A stretch of 64,000 bases of DNA, taken from Ruegeria_C sp041537905. GTDB lineage: Bacteria; Pseudomonadota; Alphaproteobacteria; Rhodobacterales; Rhodobacteraceae. Under the pieces are notes generated by a model, which searched no databases, was not told the origin of the DNA, and saw only the letters and a program-made list of their open reading frames with translations. The translations under genes and the position numbers were made by a program. Shown in pieces: positions 24,173 to 33,926 of the stretch (the first letter of the stretch is position 1; each line of letters opens with the position of its first letter). Location of the stretch: assembly GCF_041537905.1 (NCBI RefSeq), contig NZ_JBGRUO010000003.1, positions 186,001-250,000 of the forward strand. Reading direction: 5' to 3'.

Positions 24173-24292
24173 CGTTTCCGGGGGCCGTGATGAGGCTGCT
24201 GGTGCAATTGCATGGTTGCAAATTCGACCCGGGCAAAGGAAACAAGGCAGCGCGCGGTGCTGCCGCGTGGATGATAATTATCGGAACTCCAG

Positions 24293-24970
24293 ATGCGCCG
24301 CGTTCTGTTCTTGCTGATATTTGGACTGGCCGGGTTCGGTGTGCTTGTCGCGCTGGGCAGCTGGCAGGTGCAGCGGCTGGCCTGGAAAGAGGGCGTGCTG
24401 GCCGATATCGACGCCCGTATCAGCGGCGCGCCCTCGGCGCTGCCGGCACACCCTGATCCTGTAGAGGACCGCTATCGCCCCGTGGCGCTCTCGGGCGAGG
24501 TCCTGCCCGGCGAGGTGCATGTGCTGGTCTCGGTCAAGCGGGTCGGACCCGGCTATCGCATCATAGCGCCGTTTGTCACCGATGGGCGCAGGATTCTTGT
24601 GGATCGCGGCTTTATCCGGCTGGAGGATCGCGATACGCCCCGCGCGCTGGGCGTCATGGAGGTTACCGGCAATCTGCATTGGCCGCAGGAAATCGACAAT
24701 TACACGCCCGAGCCGGACACCAAGGAAAACATCTGGTTTGCCCGCGACGTGCCCACCCTGGCAGATGAGCTCGGCACCGAGCCGATCCTGCTGATCGCGC
24801 GCTCAGCTACCGACCCGAATATCACACCCTTGCCGGTGGACAGCGCCGGTATCCCCAACGACCATCTGCAATACGCCGTCACCTGGTTTGGCCTTGCCGC
24901 CGTCTGGGCCGGCATGACGGGGTTCTTCCTGTGGCGCACCCGCGCCCGACCTGAAAGCGAGACCGCATGA
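24293..24970 (+). CDS. surf1: SURF1-family oxidase assembly protein
   Basis: Inner-membrane factor for heme a insertion into aa3 oxidase. The product has 225 residues with a helix at each end (about 2-20 and 190-213). Typical motifs are LGSWQVQRLAWK, VDRGFIRLEDRD and the C-terminal NDHLQYAVTWFGLAAVW. The stop overlaps thrC (ATGA), so the two are coupled. Function fits the preceding cta operon. Confidence 0.94.
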   Translation: MRRVLFLLIFGLAGFGVLVALGSWQVQRLAWKEGVLADIDARISGAPSALPAHPDPVEDRYRPVALSGEVLPGEVHVLVSVKRVGPGYRIIAPFVTDGRRILVDRGFIRLEDRDTPRALGVMEVTGNLHWPQEIDNYTPEPDTKENIWFARDVPTLADELGTEPILLIARSATDPNITPLPVDSAGIPNDHLQYAVTWFGLAAVWAGMTGFFLWRTRARPESETA

Positions 24971-26355
24971 AATACATCTCGACCCGCGGGCAGGCGCCCG
25001 AACTGAGTTTTGAAGAGGCGATGCTGACCGGCCTCGCGCGCGATGGCGGCCTCTACCTGCCCGCAGAGATCCCGCAGATGAGCCATGACGAGATCGCCGC
25101 GATGGCGGGGCAGCCTTATGAAGAGATCGCCTTTCGCGTGATGTGGCTTTATGTCAGCGGCTCTTTTGACGAGCAGGAGTTCCGCGACATCATCACCCGC
25201 GCTTATGCGGGCTTTGGTCATGACGCCCGTGCGCCACTGAAACAACTCAACGAAAACCACTTCCTGCTGGAGCTGTTCCACGGGGCGACTCTGGCCTTCA
25301 AGGACTTTGCCATGCAGCTGATCGGGCAGCTGTTCCAAGTGGCGTTGAAAAAGCGCGGCGAGCGGGTGACGATCGTAGGGGCGACCAGCGGAGATACCGG
25401 CTCGGCGGCGATCGAGGCGTTCCGGGGGCTGGATGCGGTGGATGTGTTCATCCTCTACCCGCATGGCCGCGTCAGCGAGGTGCAGCGCCGCCAGATGACA
25501 ACGCCAGCCGATAGCAATGTGCACGCGCTGGCCGTGGATGGCGATTTCGACGATTGTCAGGCCGCGCTCAAGGATATGTTCAACGATTTTGACTTCCGTG
25601 ATGGGGTCAAACTGGCCGGGGTGAACTCGATCAACTTCGCCCGCGTGCTGGCGCAGATTGTCTATTACTTCTCCTCCGCCGTCAGCCTCGGCGCGCCGCA
25701 TCGCAAGGTCAGCTTCACCGTGCCCACCGGCAATTTCGGAGACATCTTCGCGGGCTATCTGGCCAAGCGCATGGGCCTGCCCATCGACCGGCTGGTAGTG
25801 GCGACCAACCAGAACGACATCCTGCACCGCTGCCTGTCGGGGCAGGGCTATCACAAGGGCGACACCATCCCCTCGATCAGCCCGTCGATGGACATTCAGG
25901 TCAGTTCGAACTTCGAACGCGCACTCTATTACGCCTACGATCAGGACAGCCGTGCCATCGCCGCGCTGATGGAGGAGCTTAAGTCTGGTGGCTTCGACGT
26001 CAGCCAAGGCGCGTTGCAAGCGCTGCATGAGAGCTTTGATTCGGGCCGGGTTTCGGAAGACGAGACGATGTCGGCGATAAAATCGACATTGGCGTCAAGC
26101 GGTGAGCTGCTCTGCCCGCATTCGGCTATTGGGGTGAAAGTCGCGGAAGAACAACGCAAAAGCGATGTCCCGATGATTACGCTGGCCACCGCGCACCCGG
26201 CGAAATTCCCGGCAGCGGTCGAGAAGGCGAGCGGCGTGTTTCCCCCTCTTCCCCCGCGCATGTCGGACCTGTATGAGAGGTCGGAACGGGTGACCCGCAT
26301 CGCCAATGATCTGGGCACCATCGAAGAACATATCAAAGGGCATATACCTGCGTGA
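24967..26355 (+). CDS. thrC: Threonine synthase
   Basis: PLP enzyme turning O-phosphohomoserine into threonine. The 462 residues begin MKYISTRGQAPELSFEEA, typical of the longer (class II) bacterial form. The PLP lysine is Lys112 in LAFKDFAMQ; the phosphate loop is seen in GATSGDTGSAA. It is placed between surf1 and an M16 peptidase with overlapping codons on both sides, an order shared by many Rhodobacteraceae. Confidence 0.97.
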   Translation: MKYISTRGQAPELSFEEAMLTGLARDGGLYLPAEIPQMSHDEIAAMAGQPYEEIAFRVMWLYVSGSFDEQEFRDIITRAYAGFGHDARAPLKQLNENHFLLELFHGATLAFKDFAMQLIGQLFQVALKKRGERVTIVGATSGDTGSAAIEAFRGLDAVDVFILYPHGRVSEVQRRQMTTPADSNVHALAVDGDFDDCQAALKDMFNDFDFRDGVKLAGVNSINFARVLAQIVYYFSSAVSLGAPHRKVSFTVPTGNFGDIFAGYLAKRMGLPIDRLVVATNQNDILHRCLSGQGYHKGDTIPSISPSMDIQVSSNFERALYYAYDQDSRAIAALMEELKSGGFDVSQGALQALHESFDSGRVSEDETMSAIKSTLASSGELLCPHSAIGVKVAEEQRKSDVPMITLATAHPAKFPAAVEKASGVFPPLPPRMSDLYERSERVTRIANDLGTIEEHIKGHIPA

Positions 26356-27614
26356 CGGTACAACAGGATCAACTGGCCAACGGATTTCGCATTGTCAGTG
26401 AGCATATGCCGGGGCTGCAATCGGCGGCGATCGGCATCTGGGTGACCGCCGGTGGGCGGCATGAGCGGATCGAACAGAACGGCATCGCGCATTTCCTTGA
26501 ACATATGGCGTTCAAGGGCACCGCGCGTCGCAGCGCCCTGCAGATCGCCGAGGCGATCGAGGATGTGGGCGGCTATATCAACGCCTATACCTCGCGCGAG
26601 GTGACCGCCTATTACGCCCGCGTCCTGAAAGAGGATGTGGCGCTGGCGATGGATGTAATCGGCGACATCGTGATGAACCCGGTTTTCGACCCCCGCGAGA
26701 TCGAGGTCGAGCGGGGCGTGATCCTGCAAGAGATCGGCCAGGCGCATGACACGCCCGATGACGTGATCTTTGACTGGCTGCAGGAAGAAAGCTATCGCGA
26801 CCAGCCTCTGGGCCGCACGATTCTGGGGCCGACCGAACGGGTGAGTTCTTTTTCTCGCGAGGACTTGTCGGCCTTTGTGGCAGAGCATTACGGACCGGAA
26901 GAGATGATCCTGTCGGCAGCCGGTGCGGTCGATCACGATGCGCTGGTGAAAGCCGCGCAAGAGATGTTCGGTCACCTCAAGCCGCGCAAGGGACTGATTG
27001 CCGAACCCGCCCGTTTCATCGGCGGCGAGGCGCGGCGCGACAAGGAACTGGAGCAGGCCCATTTTGCGCTGGCCCTCGAAGGTCCCGGCTATCGCGACGA
27101 CGAGATTTACACCGCACAGATCTATTCCAGCGCGCTTGGCGGGGGCATGTCCTCGCGCCTGTTCCAGGAGGTCCGCGAGGTACGCGGCCTGTGTTACACG
27201 ATCTTTGCCCAGACCGGTGCCTATGCCGATACCGGCACCACGACCATCTATGCTGGCACCTCGGCCGAGCAGGTGGGCGAGCTGGCCGCGATCACCATCG
27301 ACGAGATGAAGCGCGCCGCCGACGACATGACGCCGGAAGAGGTCGCGCGGGCGCGGGCGCAGATGAAGGCCGGGATGCTGATGGGGCTGGAAAGCCCCTC
27401 GAACCGGGCCGAGCGTCTGGCACGGCTGGTACAGATCTGGGATGAGGTGCCCTCGCTGGATGAGGCCATCGCCAAGATCGACGCGGTGACCACGGCGGAT
27501 GTGAAGGCGTTTGCCGCACGGATGGCGGTGGATGCACCCGCCGCCTTGGCTCTTTACGGCCCGGTTGCCGGTGCGCCAAGCCTTGCCGACTTGCAGGAGC
27601 GGCGGGCAGCGTGA
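26352..27614 (+). CDS. M16-family zinc peptidase (processing-peptidase type)
   Basis: The product has 420 residues from a GTG start at 26352 that overlaps the thrC stop. The inverted zinc motif HFLEH has His47, Glu50 and His51; the third ligand is a Glu near position 127 (ILQEI). The N-terminal half is the active M16 domain; the second half (DKELEQAHFALALEGPG, SALGGGMSSRLFQEVREVRGL) is the M16_C domain. Bacterial members resemble the mitochondrial processing peptidase beta subunit; the natural substrate is unknown. Confidence 0.94.
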   Translation: MTVQQDQLANGFRIVSEHMPGLQSAAIGIWVTAGGRHERIEQNGIAHFLEHMAFKGTARRSALQIAEAIEDVGGYINAYTSREVTAYYARVLKEDVALAMDVIGDIVMNPVFDPREIEVERGVILQEIGQAHDTPDDVIFDWLQEESYRDQPLGRTILGPTERVSSFSREDLSAFVAEHYGPEEMILSAAGAVDHDALVKAAQEMFGHLKPRKGLIAEPARFIGGEARRDKELEQAHFALALEGPGYRDDEIYTAQIYSSALGGGMSSRLFQEVREVRGLCYTIFAQTGAYADTGTTTIYAGTSAEQVGELAAITIDEMKRAADDMTPEEVARARAQMKAGMLMGLESPSNRAERLARLVQIWDEVPSLDEAIAKIDAVTTADVKAFAARMAVDAPAALALYGPVAGAPSLADLQERRAA

Positions 27615-28198
27615 TGCTGCTGGGCAAACGCAGACTGAAGCTTGAGACCGAGCGGCTGAGCTTGCGCCCTCCAGTGCATTCCGATTTTCGGGAATGGGCG
27701 GCGCTGCGTCAGGCCAGCCGAGACTTCCTTGTCCCGTGGGAACCCAGCTGGGCCCCCGACCACCTGAGCCGCAAGGCGTTCACCAACCGTGTCTACTGGG
27801 CGCAGCGCTCGGTCGCGGGCGGCACGGCGGTGCCGCTCTTTCTGTTCCGGCGCTCGGATGATTGCCTGATCGGGGCGATCACGCTGGACAATATCCGGCG
27901 CGGCCCGGCACAGGCGGGCACGCTGGGATACTGGACCGGCGAAGCTCACGCGCGGCAGGGCTACATGCGCGAGGCCATCGGTGCCGTTGTGCATTACACC
28001 TTTGCCCGGCTCGACCTGAGCCGGATCGAAGCCGCCTGCCTGCCGGGAAACGAGGCCTCCCGTGGGTTGCTGGAACGCTCAGGCTTCAAATATGAGGGCG
28101 TCGCGCAGTCCTATCTGCAGATCAACGGGCGTTGGCGGACCCATGTGCTCTACGCCTGTTTGCGTTCGGACCGGCGTGGTAAGACGCTGACCGGATAG
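27611..28198 (+). CDS. GNAT N-acetyltransferase, RimJ/RimL type
   Basis: A 195-residue acetyltransferase resembling ribosomal-protein alanine acetyltransferases. It has the acetyl-CoA loop region TGEAHARQGYMREAI and the RimJ-type C-terminal half IEAACLPGNEASRGLLERSG. Start choices are GTG 27611 and ATG 27614, both overlapping the M16 peptidase stop, so coupling is likely. The target protein cannot be named. Confidence 0.88.
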   Translation: MMLLGKRRLKLETERLSLRPPVHSDFREWAALRQASRDFLVPWEPSWAPDHLSRKAFTNRVYWAQRSVAGGTAVPLFLFRRSDDCLIGAITLDNIRRGPAQAGTLGYWTGEAHARQGYMREAIGAVVHYTFARLDLSRIEAACLPGNEASRGLLERSGFKYEGVAQSYLQINGRWRTHVLYACLRSDRRGKTLTG

Positions 28199-28236
28199 GG
28201 ACGTGACTTGTTGGATGGTTGCGCTAAAATCCCCTC

Positions 28237-29055
28237 ATGCGGTGGATCATTCTGGCATTGATGCTGATGACGAGCGGGGCGGCGGCGCAGGAGCGGCGGC
28301 CAAGCCATTGCATCGCCATTGCCGATGCCGCGCCGGGGATCACCTATCTGCACAAGGCGAATTGGCAGGAGCCGGTGCCTGAATACTCGGTTCGGATCAG
28401 CTATATCGCGCATGCCAGCTTTCTGATCCAGACCCGTGGCGGGCTGAACGCGGTGACCGATTTCACCGGTTTTGTCGGCTCTGCCCCGCTGATCCCCGAT
28501 ATCGTCACCATGAACCACGCCCATGACACCCATTGGACCGCTTTTCCCGACCCGGCGATCCCGCATGTGCTGCAGGGCTGGGGTGAATTCGGGCGGGGGA
28601 TCGATCACTATCTCGATCTGGGCGAAATCCTGATCCGCAACGTCTCGACCGATATCCGCTCGCAATTTGGTGGGCGCGAGGACAAGGGCAACTCGATATT
28701 CGTGTTCGAGGTCGAGGGGCTGTGCATTGGCCATTTGGGCCACCTGCATCACGTGCCAACGGATGAACAATTTGCCGCGTTGGGGCGGCTGGATGTGGTG
28801 ATGGCGGCGGTGGATGGCGGCACCACCATGCCGCTGCCCGAGATGATCCAGACGCTGCGGCGGCTCAAAAGCTCGGTGATCATTCCGATGCACTGGTTCT
28901 CGCGCTATTCACTGGGTGCCTTTCTGACCGGTATCTCGGATGTGTTCGCGGTGCAGCAGCCGGGCGAAAGTTCGATCGAGGTCTCACTGGCCACCCTGCC
29001 GGACCGGCCGACGGTGATCGTGCTGGAGCCCGAATACCTGATCGAACAGGAATAG
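28237..29055 (+). CDS. Secreted MBL-fold hydrolase
   Basis: A 272-residue protein with a Sec signal peptide (about 1-20, ending SGAAAQ). It belongs to the metallo-beta-lactamase fold: the strand ISYIAHASFLIQTRGG, the metal motif NHAHDTHW (in place of the common HxHxDH), and later LGHLHHVPTDEQ and VIIPMHWFSRY. The substrate is unknown; the shape of the motifs is closer to the UlaG-like branch than to true beta-lactamases. Confidence 0.85.
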   Translation: MRWIILALMLMTSGAAAQERRPSHCIAIADAAPGITYLHKANWQEPVPEYSVRISYIAHASFLIQTRGGLNAVTDFTGFVGSAPLIPDIVTMNHAHDTHWTAFPDPAIPHVLQGWGEFGRGIDHYLDLGEILIRNVSTDIRSQFGGREDKGNSIFVFEVEGLCIGHLGHLHHVPTDEQFAALGRLDVVMAAVDGGTTMPLPEMIQTLRRLKSSVIIPMHWFSRYSLGAFLTGISDVFAVQQPGESSIEVSLATLPDRPTVIVLEPEYLIEQE

Positions 29056-29093
29056 CGGTTGCGGCTGCGGCGCGGTTTGGGTGAGGGTGGCGC

Positions 29094-30515
29094 ATGGATC
29101 TGAACCCTGCAGATGCGCGCTTTGCCGCACGGCTTGCCGAGCTTCTTCCCGAAGATGTGCTGCGCCCGGTTGCACCTCGTTATCTGGAGGAGCCACGCGG
29201 GCGCTGGCAGGGGCAGGCCGGTTTGCTGGCCCTACCGCATGATGCGGCGCAGGTTGCGCGACTGGTGCGGGCTGCTGGCGAGGCGCGGGTTGGCATCCTG
29301 CCTTATGGCGGCGGCACCGGGCTGGTCGGCGGGCAAGTCAAGACCGACGGTCCCGCGCCGCTCTTGATTTCACTGGAACGGATGAACCGGGTACGGGCGG
29401 TTTATCCGCAGGAAAACGTCATGGTGGCCGAGGCGGGCGCGATTCTGGCCGATGTGCAGGCTGCGGCGCAGGAGGCGGGGCGGCTGTTTCCCCTGTCGCT
29501 TGCGGCAGAGGGCTCGGCCCGGATCGGGGGTAACCTGTCGACCAATGCGGGCGGGCTGAACGTGTTACGCTATGGCAATGCGCGCGATCTGTGCCTGGGG
29601 CTTGAGGCAGTGCTGCCCAATGGCGAGATCTGGAACGGGCTCAGCCGGTTGCGCAAGGACAACACCGGCTATGACCTGCGCGATCTGCTGATTGGTGCCG
29701 AGGGAACCCTGGGGATCATCACGGCGGCCTCGCTGAAACTGGCGCCGATCCCGGCGGCTGTGGGAACCGCGCTCATGGTCGTGCCGTCTCCGGCAGCAGC
29801 GCTGGAACTGCTGTCGCTGGCGCGCGAGCAGGTGGCTGAAGGTATCAGCGCCTTTGAGTTGATCCATGGCGAGGGGCTGCGCTTTCTGATCGAGGTTCTG
29901 CCGGATGTGCGCCAGCCATTTGAGGACCCGCCCGAATGGTCGGTGCTGATCGAGTTCGGCTTGTCCTCGGGCCTGAACCCGCAGGAGCAACTGGAACTGC
30001 TTTTTGCCCGCGCTTTGGAACGCGGCGATGTCAGCGATGGGCTGATCGCGCAATCCGAGGCACAGCGCCATGAGCTGTGGATGCTGCGCGAACAGATACC
30101 CGAGGCGAACCGGCTGATCGGGGCTGTGTCGAGCCATGATATCTCGATCCCGATCTCGTCGATCCCGGATTTTATCGCCCGCGGGCGCGATGCTGTTGCT
30201 GGTCTCGGACCGTTCCGGATCAACGCGTTTGGGCATCTGGGCGATGGCAACCTGCACTATAACGTCTTTCCTCCAAAAGGTCGGACGCGCGCTGATTTCG
30301 CCAACATGGCCCCGGTGGTGAAACGTGCGGTGCATGATCTGGTGAACGAGATGGACGGCTCGATCAGCGCCGAACATGGGATCGGGCGGTTGAAGGCGGA
30401 TGACCTTGTACGCTATGGCGACCCCGCCAAGCTGAGTGCGATGCGGGCGATCAAGGCTGCTCTGGACCCGTTGGGGATCATGAACCCGGGCGCGGTGCTG
30501 GCCGAAAGCGGGTAG
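29094..30515 (+). CDS. FAD-binding oxidoreductase, D-2-hydroxyacid dehydrogenase type
   Basis: The 473-residue product has an FAD-binding PCMH domain with ILPYGGGTGLVGGQV and GSARIGGNLSTNAGGLNVL, and the C-terminal FAD-oxidase domain with NAFGHLGDGNLHYNV and SAEHGIGRLK. These are the signatures of GlcD/D-2-hydroxyglutarate dehydrogenase relatives. No GlcE or GlcF partner is adjacent, so a stand-alone D-2-hydroxyglutarate or D-lactate type enzyme is more likely than a glycolate oxidase subunit. GAGGGT precedes the ATG. Confidence 0.9.
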   Translation: MDLNPADARFAARLAELLPEDVLRPVAPRYLEEPRGRWQGQAGLLALPHDAAQVARLVRAAGEARVGILPYGGGTGLVGGQVKTDGPAPLLISLERMNRVRAVYPQENVMVAEAGAILADVQAAAQEAGRLFPLSLAAEGSARIGGNLSTNAGGLNVLRYGNARDLCLGLEAVLPNGEIWNGLSRLRKDNTGYDLRDLLIGAEGTLGIITAASLKLAPIPAAVGTALMVVPSPAAALELLSLAREQVAEGISAFELIHGEGLRFLIEVLPDVRQPFEDPPEWSVLIEFGLSSGLNPQEQLELLFARALERGDVSDGLIAQSEAQRHELWMLREQIPEANRLIGAVSSHDISIPISSIPDFIARGRDAVAGLGPFRINAFGHLGDGNLHYNVFPPKGRTRADFANMAPVVKRAVHDLVNEMDGSISAEHGIGRLKADDLVRYGDPAKLSAMRAIKAALDPLGIMNPGAVLAESG

Positions 30516-30577
30516 GGGGCGCAGTCCTCGCCTCCCGTTGGGATGTTTTCAGCCAGTTGCAGGGCAGAACTTGTGTA

Positions 30578-31117
30578 CTATTCGCCGTCAAAGGCGCAGA
30601 GCGCGTGGACATCCATGCCCATGTTTTCCAGCACCTTGCGGCCGCCCAGATCGGGAAGATCGATGATGAAGGCGCAAGAGATGATCTCGCCGCCCAGGCG
30701 TTCGATCAGTTTGATGCCAGCGGCCGTTGTGCCACCTGTGGCCAGCAGGTCATCGACCACCAGAATCTTCTCGCCCGGCTGGATCGCGTCATCGTGGATT
30801 TCGACGATGGCCTCGCCGTATTCCAGCTTGTAGTCCTGACTGATCGTGGTGCCGGGCAGCTTGCCCTTTTTGCGGATCGGCACAAAGCCGACGCTGAGCT
30901 GGTGCGCAATGGCGCCGCCCAGGATGAAGCCACGCGCCTCAAGCCCCACCACTTTGTCGATCCGCTCACCCGCGTAAGGGTGCAGCATCTGGTCGATCGC
31001 CATGCGGAAGCCGCGCGGATCGGCAAAAAGCGTGGTCACGTCGCGGAACATGATCCCTTCGTGCGGGAAGTCGACGATGGTGCGGATGTAATCCTTGACG
31101 GTGGCGTGTTTGGGCAT
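30578..31117 (-). CDS. apt: Adenine phosphoribosyltransferase
   Basis: Makes AMP from adenine and PRPP. With ATG 31117 the product has 179 residues, the usual length; a longer start at 31159 has an unlikely Arg-rich leader. The PRPP loop VVDDLLATGGTTAAG and the N-terminal VDFPHEGIMFRDVTTLF are diagnostic. It lies after lysE on the same strand. mtnP, whose reaction releases adenine, lies about 3 kb away on the same strand. Confidence 0.96.
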   Translation of the reverse strand: MPKHATVKDYIRTIVDFPHEGIMFRDVTTLFADPRGFRMAIDQMLHPYAGERIDKVVGLEARGFILGGAIAHQLSVGFVPIRKKGKLPGTTISQDYKLEYGEAIVEIHDDAIQPGEKILVVDDLLATGGTTAAGIKLIERLGGEIISCAFIIDLPDLGGRKVLENMGMDVHALCAFDGE

Positions 31118-31197
31118 GGCGTGCTCGGTTCTGTTGCGACGTCTGGCGGTTTGGCCCAACAGGTTTCTTCGTGCAAGGGAAACCCGCGACCGCCGGG

Positions 31198-31827
31198 TCA
31201 GGCAGGTCGTCGCAGCAGCGCTGTCGCAACACCCATCCCCATCAGCGTCACCCCGCCCGCCCGCGTCAGTCCGGTCACCACCCCAGGCCGCCCGACCCAG
31301 CGGCGTAGCCGGTCAGCGAGCAGCGCGTAGGCAAGCGCATTGATCGCAGCGAGGCCAACAAAGGTGGCGATGAGGATGGCGAACTGCGGCAGCAGCGCCT
31401 GATCAGGCCGCAGGAATTGCGGCACAAAGGCGATGAAGAAGGCGATGGATTTCGGGTTCAGCGCAGTGACGGCGGCGGCATGCCAGAAGACACCGCGCGC
31501 GCTGACATCGCCACCGGTTTTGACCGTGGACAGCCCCTCAGACGGGGCGCTGCGCAGCAATTTGTATCCCAGCCACAGCAGATAGGCCGCGCCCACCCAT
31601 TTGAGCACCAAAAACAGCGTGGCCGAGGCCATCACCAGCGCACCCAGCCCGGCCAGAGAGGCGCTCATCGCGATCAGATCCCCCAATGCCACGCCCGAGG
31701 CCGAGGCGACCGCGACGCTACGGCCCTTTGAGAGCGCATAGCTCAGCACCAGCAAGACGGTGGGGCCGGGGATCAGCAGAAGCGCGGTGGAGGCTGCCAC
31801 GAAGGCGAGCCAGAGATCGAGTGACAT
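31198..31827 (-). CDS. LysE-family translocator
   Basis: Amino-acid or homoserine-lactone type exporter of the inner membrane. The 209 residues contain about six hydrophobic segments, with the family motif GPTVLLVLSYALSKGRSVAVASASGVALGD split over the first two helices and AVTALNPKSIAFFIAFVPQF in the middle. The substrate is not predictable. It may be the promoter-proximal gene of a short unit with apt. Confidence 0.92.
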   Translation of the reverse strand: MSLDLWLAFVAASTALLLIPGPTVLLVLSYALSKGRSVAVASASGVALGDLIAMSASLAGLGALVMASATLFLVLKWVGAAYLLWLGYKLLRSAPSEGLSTVKTGGDVSARGVFWHAAAVTALNPKSIAFFIAFVPQFLRPDQALLPQFAILIATFVGLAAINALAYALLADRLRRWVGRPGVVTGLTRAGGVTLMGMGVATALLRRPA

Positions 31828-32007
31828 ATGGGGATTTCCTCATGTTTTGCGTAGCCTGCGCAAAGGGCGGCCTCTTTGCAAGCCCGGGATAAGGTGGGCC
31901 AACGGACAGATGAAGAAGATTTCATCCTCTGCCCTCTCCTAGAGACTTGAACGCGGTTTTCAGGGCAATCACATTGAAGGCAGGCAGGTGAAAGGCGGGA
32001 GGGCGGC

Positions 32008-32880
32008 ATGTACGACACGATCGAGATTGAGATCGACAAGAGACCGGGGCAAGACACGCCCGGACGCTCGCCCGCGCGCCGTATCCTGATCGCGGTCCTG
32101 GTGGCCGTGGCTGCGGCCTATGTCGCAGCTTCGGCTTATATGTACCTGTTTCAACGCTCATTTGTCTTCAAACCGAGCGGCGAAGTCATCTCTGCATCAG
32201 CAGCGGGCGTGCCCGAGGTCACGGAAGACACCGTGCGGATGGCTGATGGCACCGAGGTGATCGTCTGGACGGCGCCCCCGGCCGTAGAGGGGGCTCCGAC
32301 GGTGCTGTTCTTCCATGGCAATTCCGGCAATCTGAGCGACCGGGCAGACCGGTTCCGGTATGTTCTGGACAGCGGCTATGGCCTCTATGCGCCGGGCTAC
32401 CGGGGCTTTCCCGGTAGCGAGGGATCGCCTTCGGAAGCCGCGTTCATCTCTGATGGACTGGAGCATTTCGACCTTGTGTCCGCGCGCGGCGGGCCGGTGA
32501 TCGTGCATGGCCAAAGCCTTGGCACGGGTGTCGCCACGGCCGTCGCGGCGCAGCGGTCCGGTGTCGATCTGCTGGTGTTGGAGGCGCCTTATACCGCAAC
32601 GGTGGATATGGCTGCAGAGCAATATCCCTGGCTGCCGGTTTCCTTGCTGATGAAGGATCAATTCGCCTCACGCGAGTGGATCGGGGATGTCGATGCGCCG
32701 GTCTTCATCATGCATGGCACGGCTGACGATGTGATCCCTGTCTCCCATGGCGCGGCTCTGTTCGAGTACGCCAATGACCCCCGGACCCTGGAAATCGTCG
32801 AAGGCGCGGATCACGGCAATCTGTGGTCGCATGGCCTTTGGGACGAGGTTCAACGCCAAATGGGCGCGAGGGCACGGTGA
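32008..32880 (+). CDS. Membrane-anchored alpha/beta hydrolase
   Basis: The 290-residue protein has one N-terminal membrane segment (about 25-45) and an alpha/beta hydrolase domain on the far side. Catalytic residues: Ser170 in GQSLG, an Asp in GTADD (240-241) and His269 in EGADHGN. The oxyanion part FFHGNSGNLSDR is visible. It resembles the BEM46/ABHD13-type hydrolases; the substrate is unknown. It is divergent from lysE by 180 bases, in which I see no clear operator. Confidence 0.88.
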   Translation: MYDTIEIEIDKRPGQDTPGRSPARRILIAVLVAVAAAYVAASAYMYLFQRSFVFKPSGEVISASAAGVPEVTEDTVRMADGTEVIVWTAPPAVEGAPTVLFFHGNSGNLSDRADRFRYVLDSGYGLYAPGYRGFPGSEGSPSEAAFISDGLEHFDLVSARGGPVIVHGQSLGTGVATAVAAQRSGVDLLVLEAPYTATVDMAAEQYPWLPVSLLMKDQFASREWIGDVDAPVFIMHGTADDVIPVSHGAALFEYANDPRTLEIVEGADHGNLWSHGLWDEVQRQMGARAR

Positions 32881-32906
32881 TGCGTTTGCGCGAAACCCGG
32901 GGCTTT

Positions 32907-33926
32907 TCAGCCCGTCCGACCTGGTTCAGTGACCCGACGCATCAGGCCTTCCAATGGGCCGCGTGGGAAGATCTTTTGCCAAATGACGGCGTAGATCGAA
33001 CAAAGCGCGCAGAACCCCAAGGCGATCGCAACGATCTGTGGTGCCGAGAGCGATCCGTCCAGCAGGTCGAACGCGTCCAGCGCGCCCATGCCGATCAGGA
33101 TATGCGCGACATAAAGCGTGAGGGCCTGTCGCCCCGGCGCGGTAAGGAAGCGCCCGATCCGCAATCGCTCAATCACAGGCCAGAGTTTGAGTGTCAGGCC
33201 GATGGTGACGCAGGCGGTGCCGGTTCCGGCAAGAATGTAGAACGGGCCGGGGGGAATGGATTCGGTGCCGAAATAAAGCGCAAGTTCGGGGTCCTGCGGC
33301 AGATATTGCGGGATCAGCGCTGCAAGCGCAGCGGCGAGGCCCCATAAGATCAGGCGATGCTGAATGCAGAGGGTGCGCAGGTCTGATCGACCGATTGCCA
33401 TGCCGATCAACAGGAAGGCTGCCCAGGGCAGCACCGGATGCCAGCCGTTGAAGACTGTATTGCGCAGGAAACCGGGCAGGTTCCAGAGATCGGAATAGGT
33501 CAGGCTCTCCCAGTCCCAGCCGGCGTCATAGTTGAACAGCGAGACAGCGACAAAGGCAGCCGCGACGATCCCGAGCGCGCCGGTCCAGAGCAGCCCGGGG
33601 CGCGCCGTCAGAAACGCCGCGCCGACCACGAAGTAGAGCGCATAGAAATGCAGGATATCGGCCTCGAAGATCGTCATGTTGACCATCCCCAGCGCAAACA
33701 GGAAAGCAGCGCGGCGCAAAAGCAGGCCAGCGGCTATTCGCGAAAGCGACACGCCGATCCCCGCCAGCACGACAAACAAAGCCGCCGCGCGCCCTTCCAG
33801 CGCGTCGATCAGGGTCGATGCCCAGCCGGTCCCCGGCGCGACCTCGGCCGCGATCCGGAAATTGACCAGAACCATCCCGCAAAAGGCCAGATACCGCGCG
33901 GCATCCAGCCCCTCCAGGCGTGTCAC
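32907..33926 (-). CDS. DUF418-type multi-pass membrane protein
   Basis: A 339-residue membrane protein with about ten hydrophobic segments. The N-terminus VTRLEGLDAARYLAFCGM and C-terminus FPRGPLEGLMRRV match the DUF418/acyltransferase-like membrane family. The start is GTG 33926, overlapping the mtnP stop as GTGA, so it should be translated from the mtnP message. The same frame stays open upstream inside mtnP, which would give a falsely long protein. The function is unknown; HGSNAT-like acetyl transfer across the membrane is one possibility. Confidence 0.85.
   Translation of the reverse strand: MTRLEGLDAARYLAFCGMVLVNFRIAAEVAPGTGWASTLIDALEGRAAALFVVLAGIGVSLSRIAAGLLLRRAAFLFALGMVNMTIFEADILHFYALYFVVGAAFLTARPGLLWTGALGIVAAAFVAVSLFNYDAGWDWESLTYSDLWNLPGFLRNTVFNGWHPVLPWAAFLLIGMAIGRSDLRTLCIQHRLILWGLAAALAALIPQYLPQDPELALYFGTESIPPGPFYILAGTGTACVTIGLTLKLWPVIERLRIGRFLTAPGRQALTLYVAHILIGMGALDAFDLLDGSLSAPQIVAIALGFCALCSIYAVIWQKIFPRGPLEGLMRRVTEPGRTG

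Noticed and set aside
22549..24213. A 554-codon open frame antisense to coxF, ctaG and ctaE
   Set aside because: It crosses three certain genes and a terminator; composition is that of an antisense shadow.
24173..24456. Plus-strand frame crossing from the cta terminator into surf1
   Set aside because: It begins inside the terminator stem and ends within surf1 in another frame; no gene is indicated in 24173-24292.
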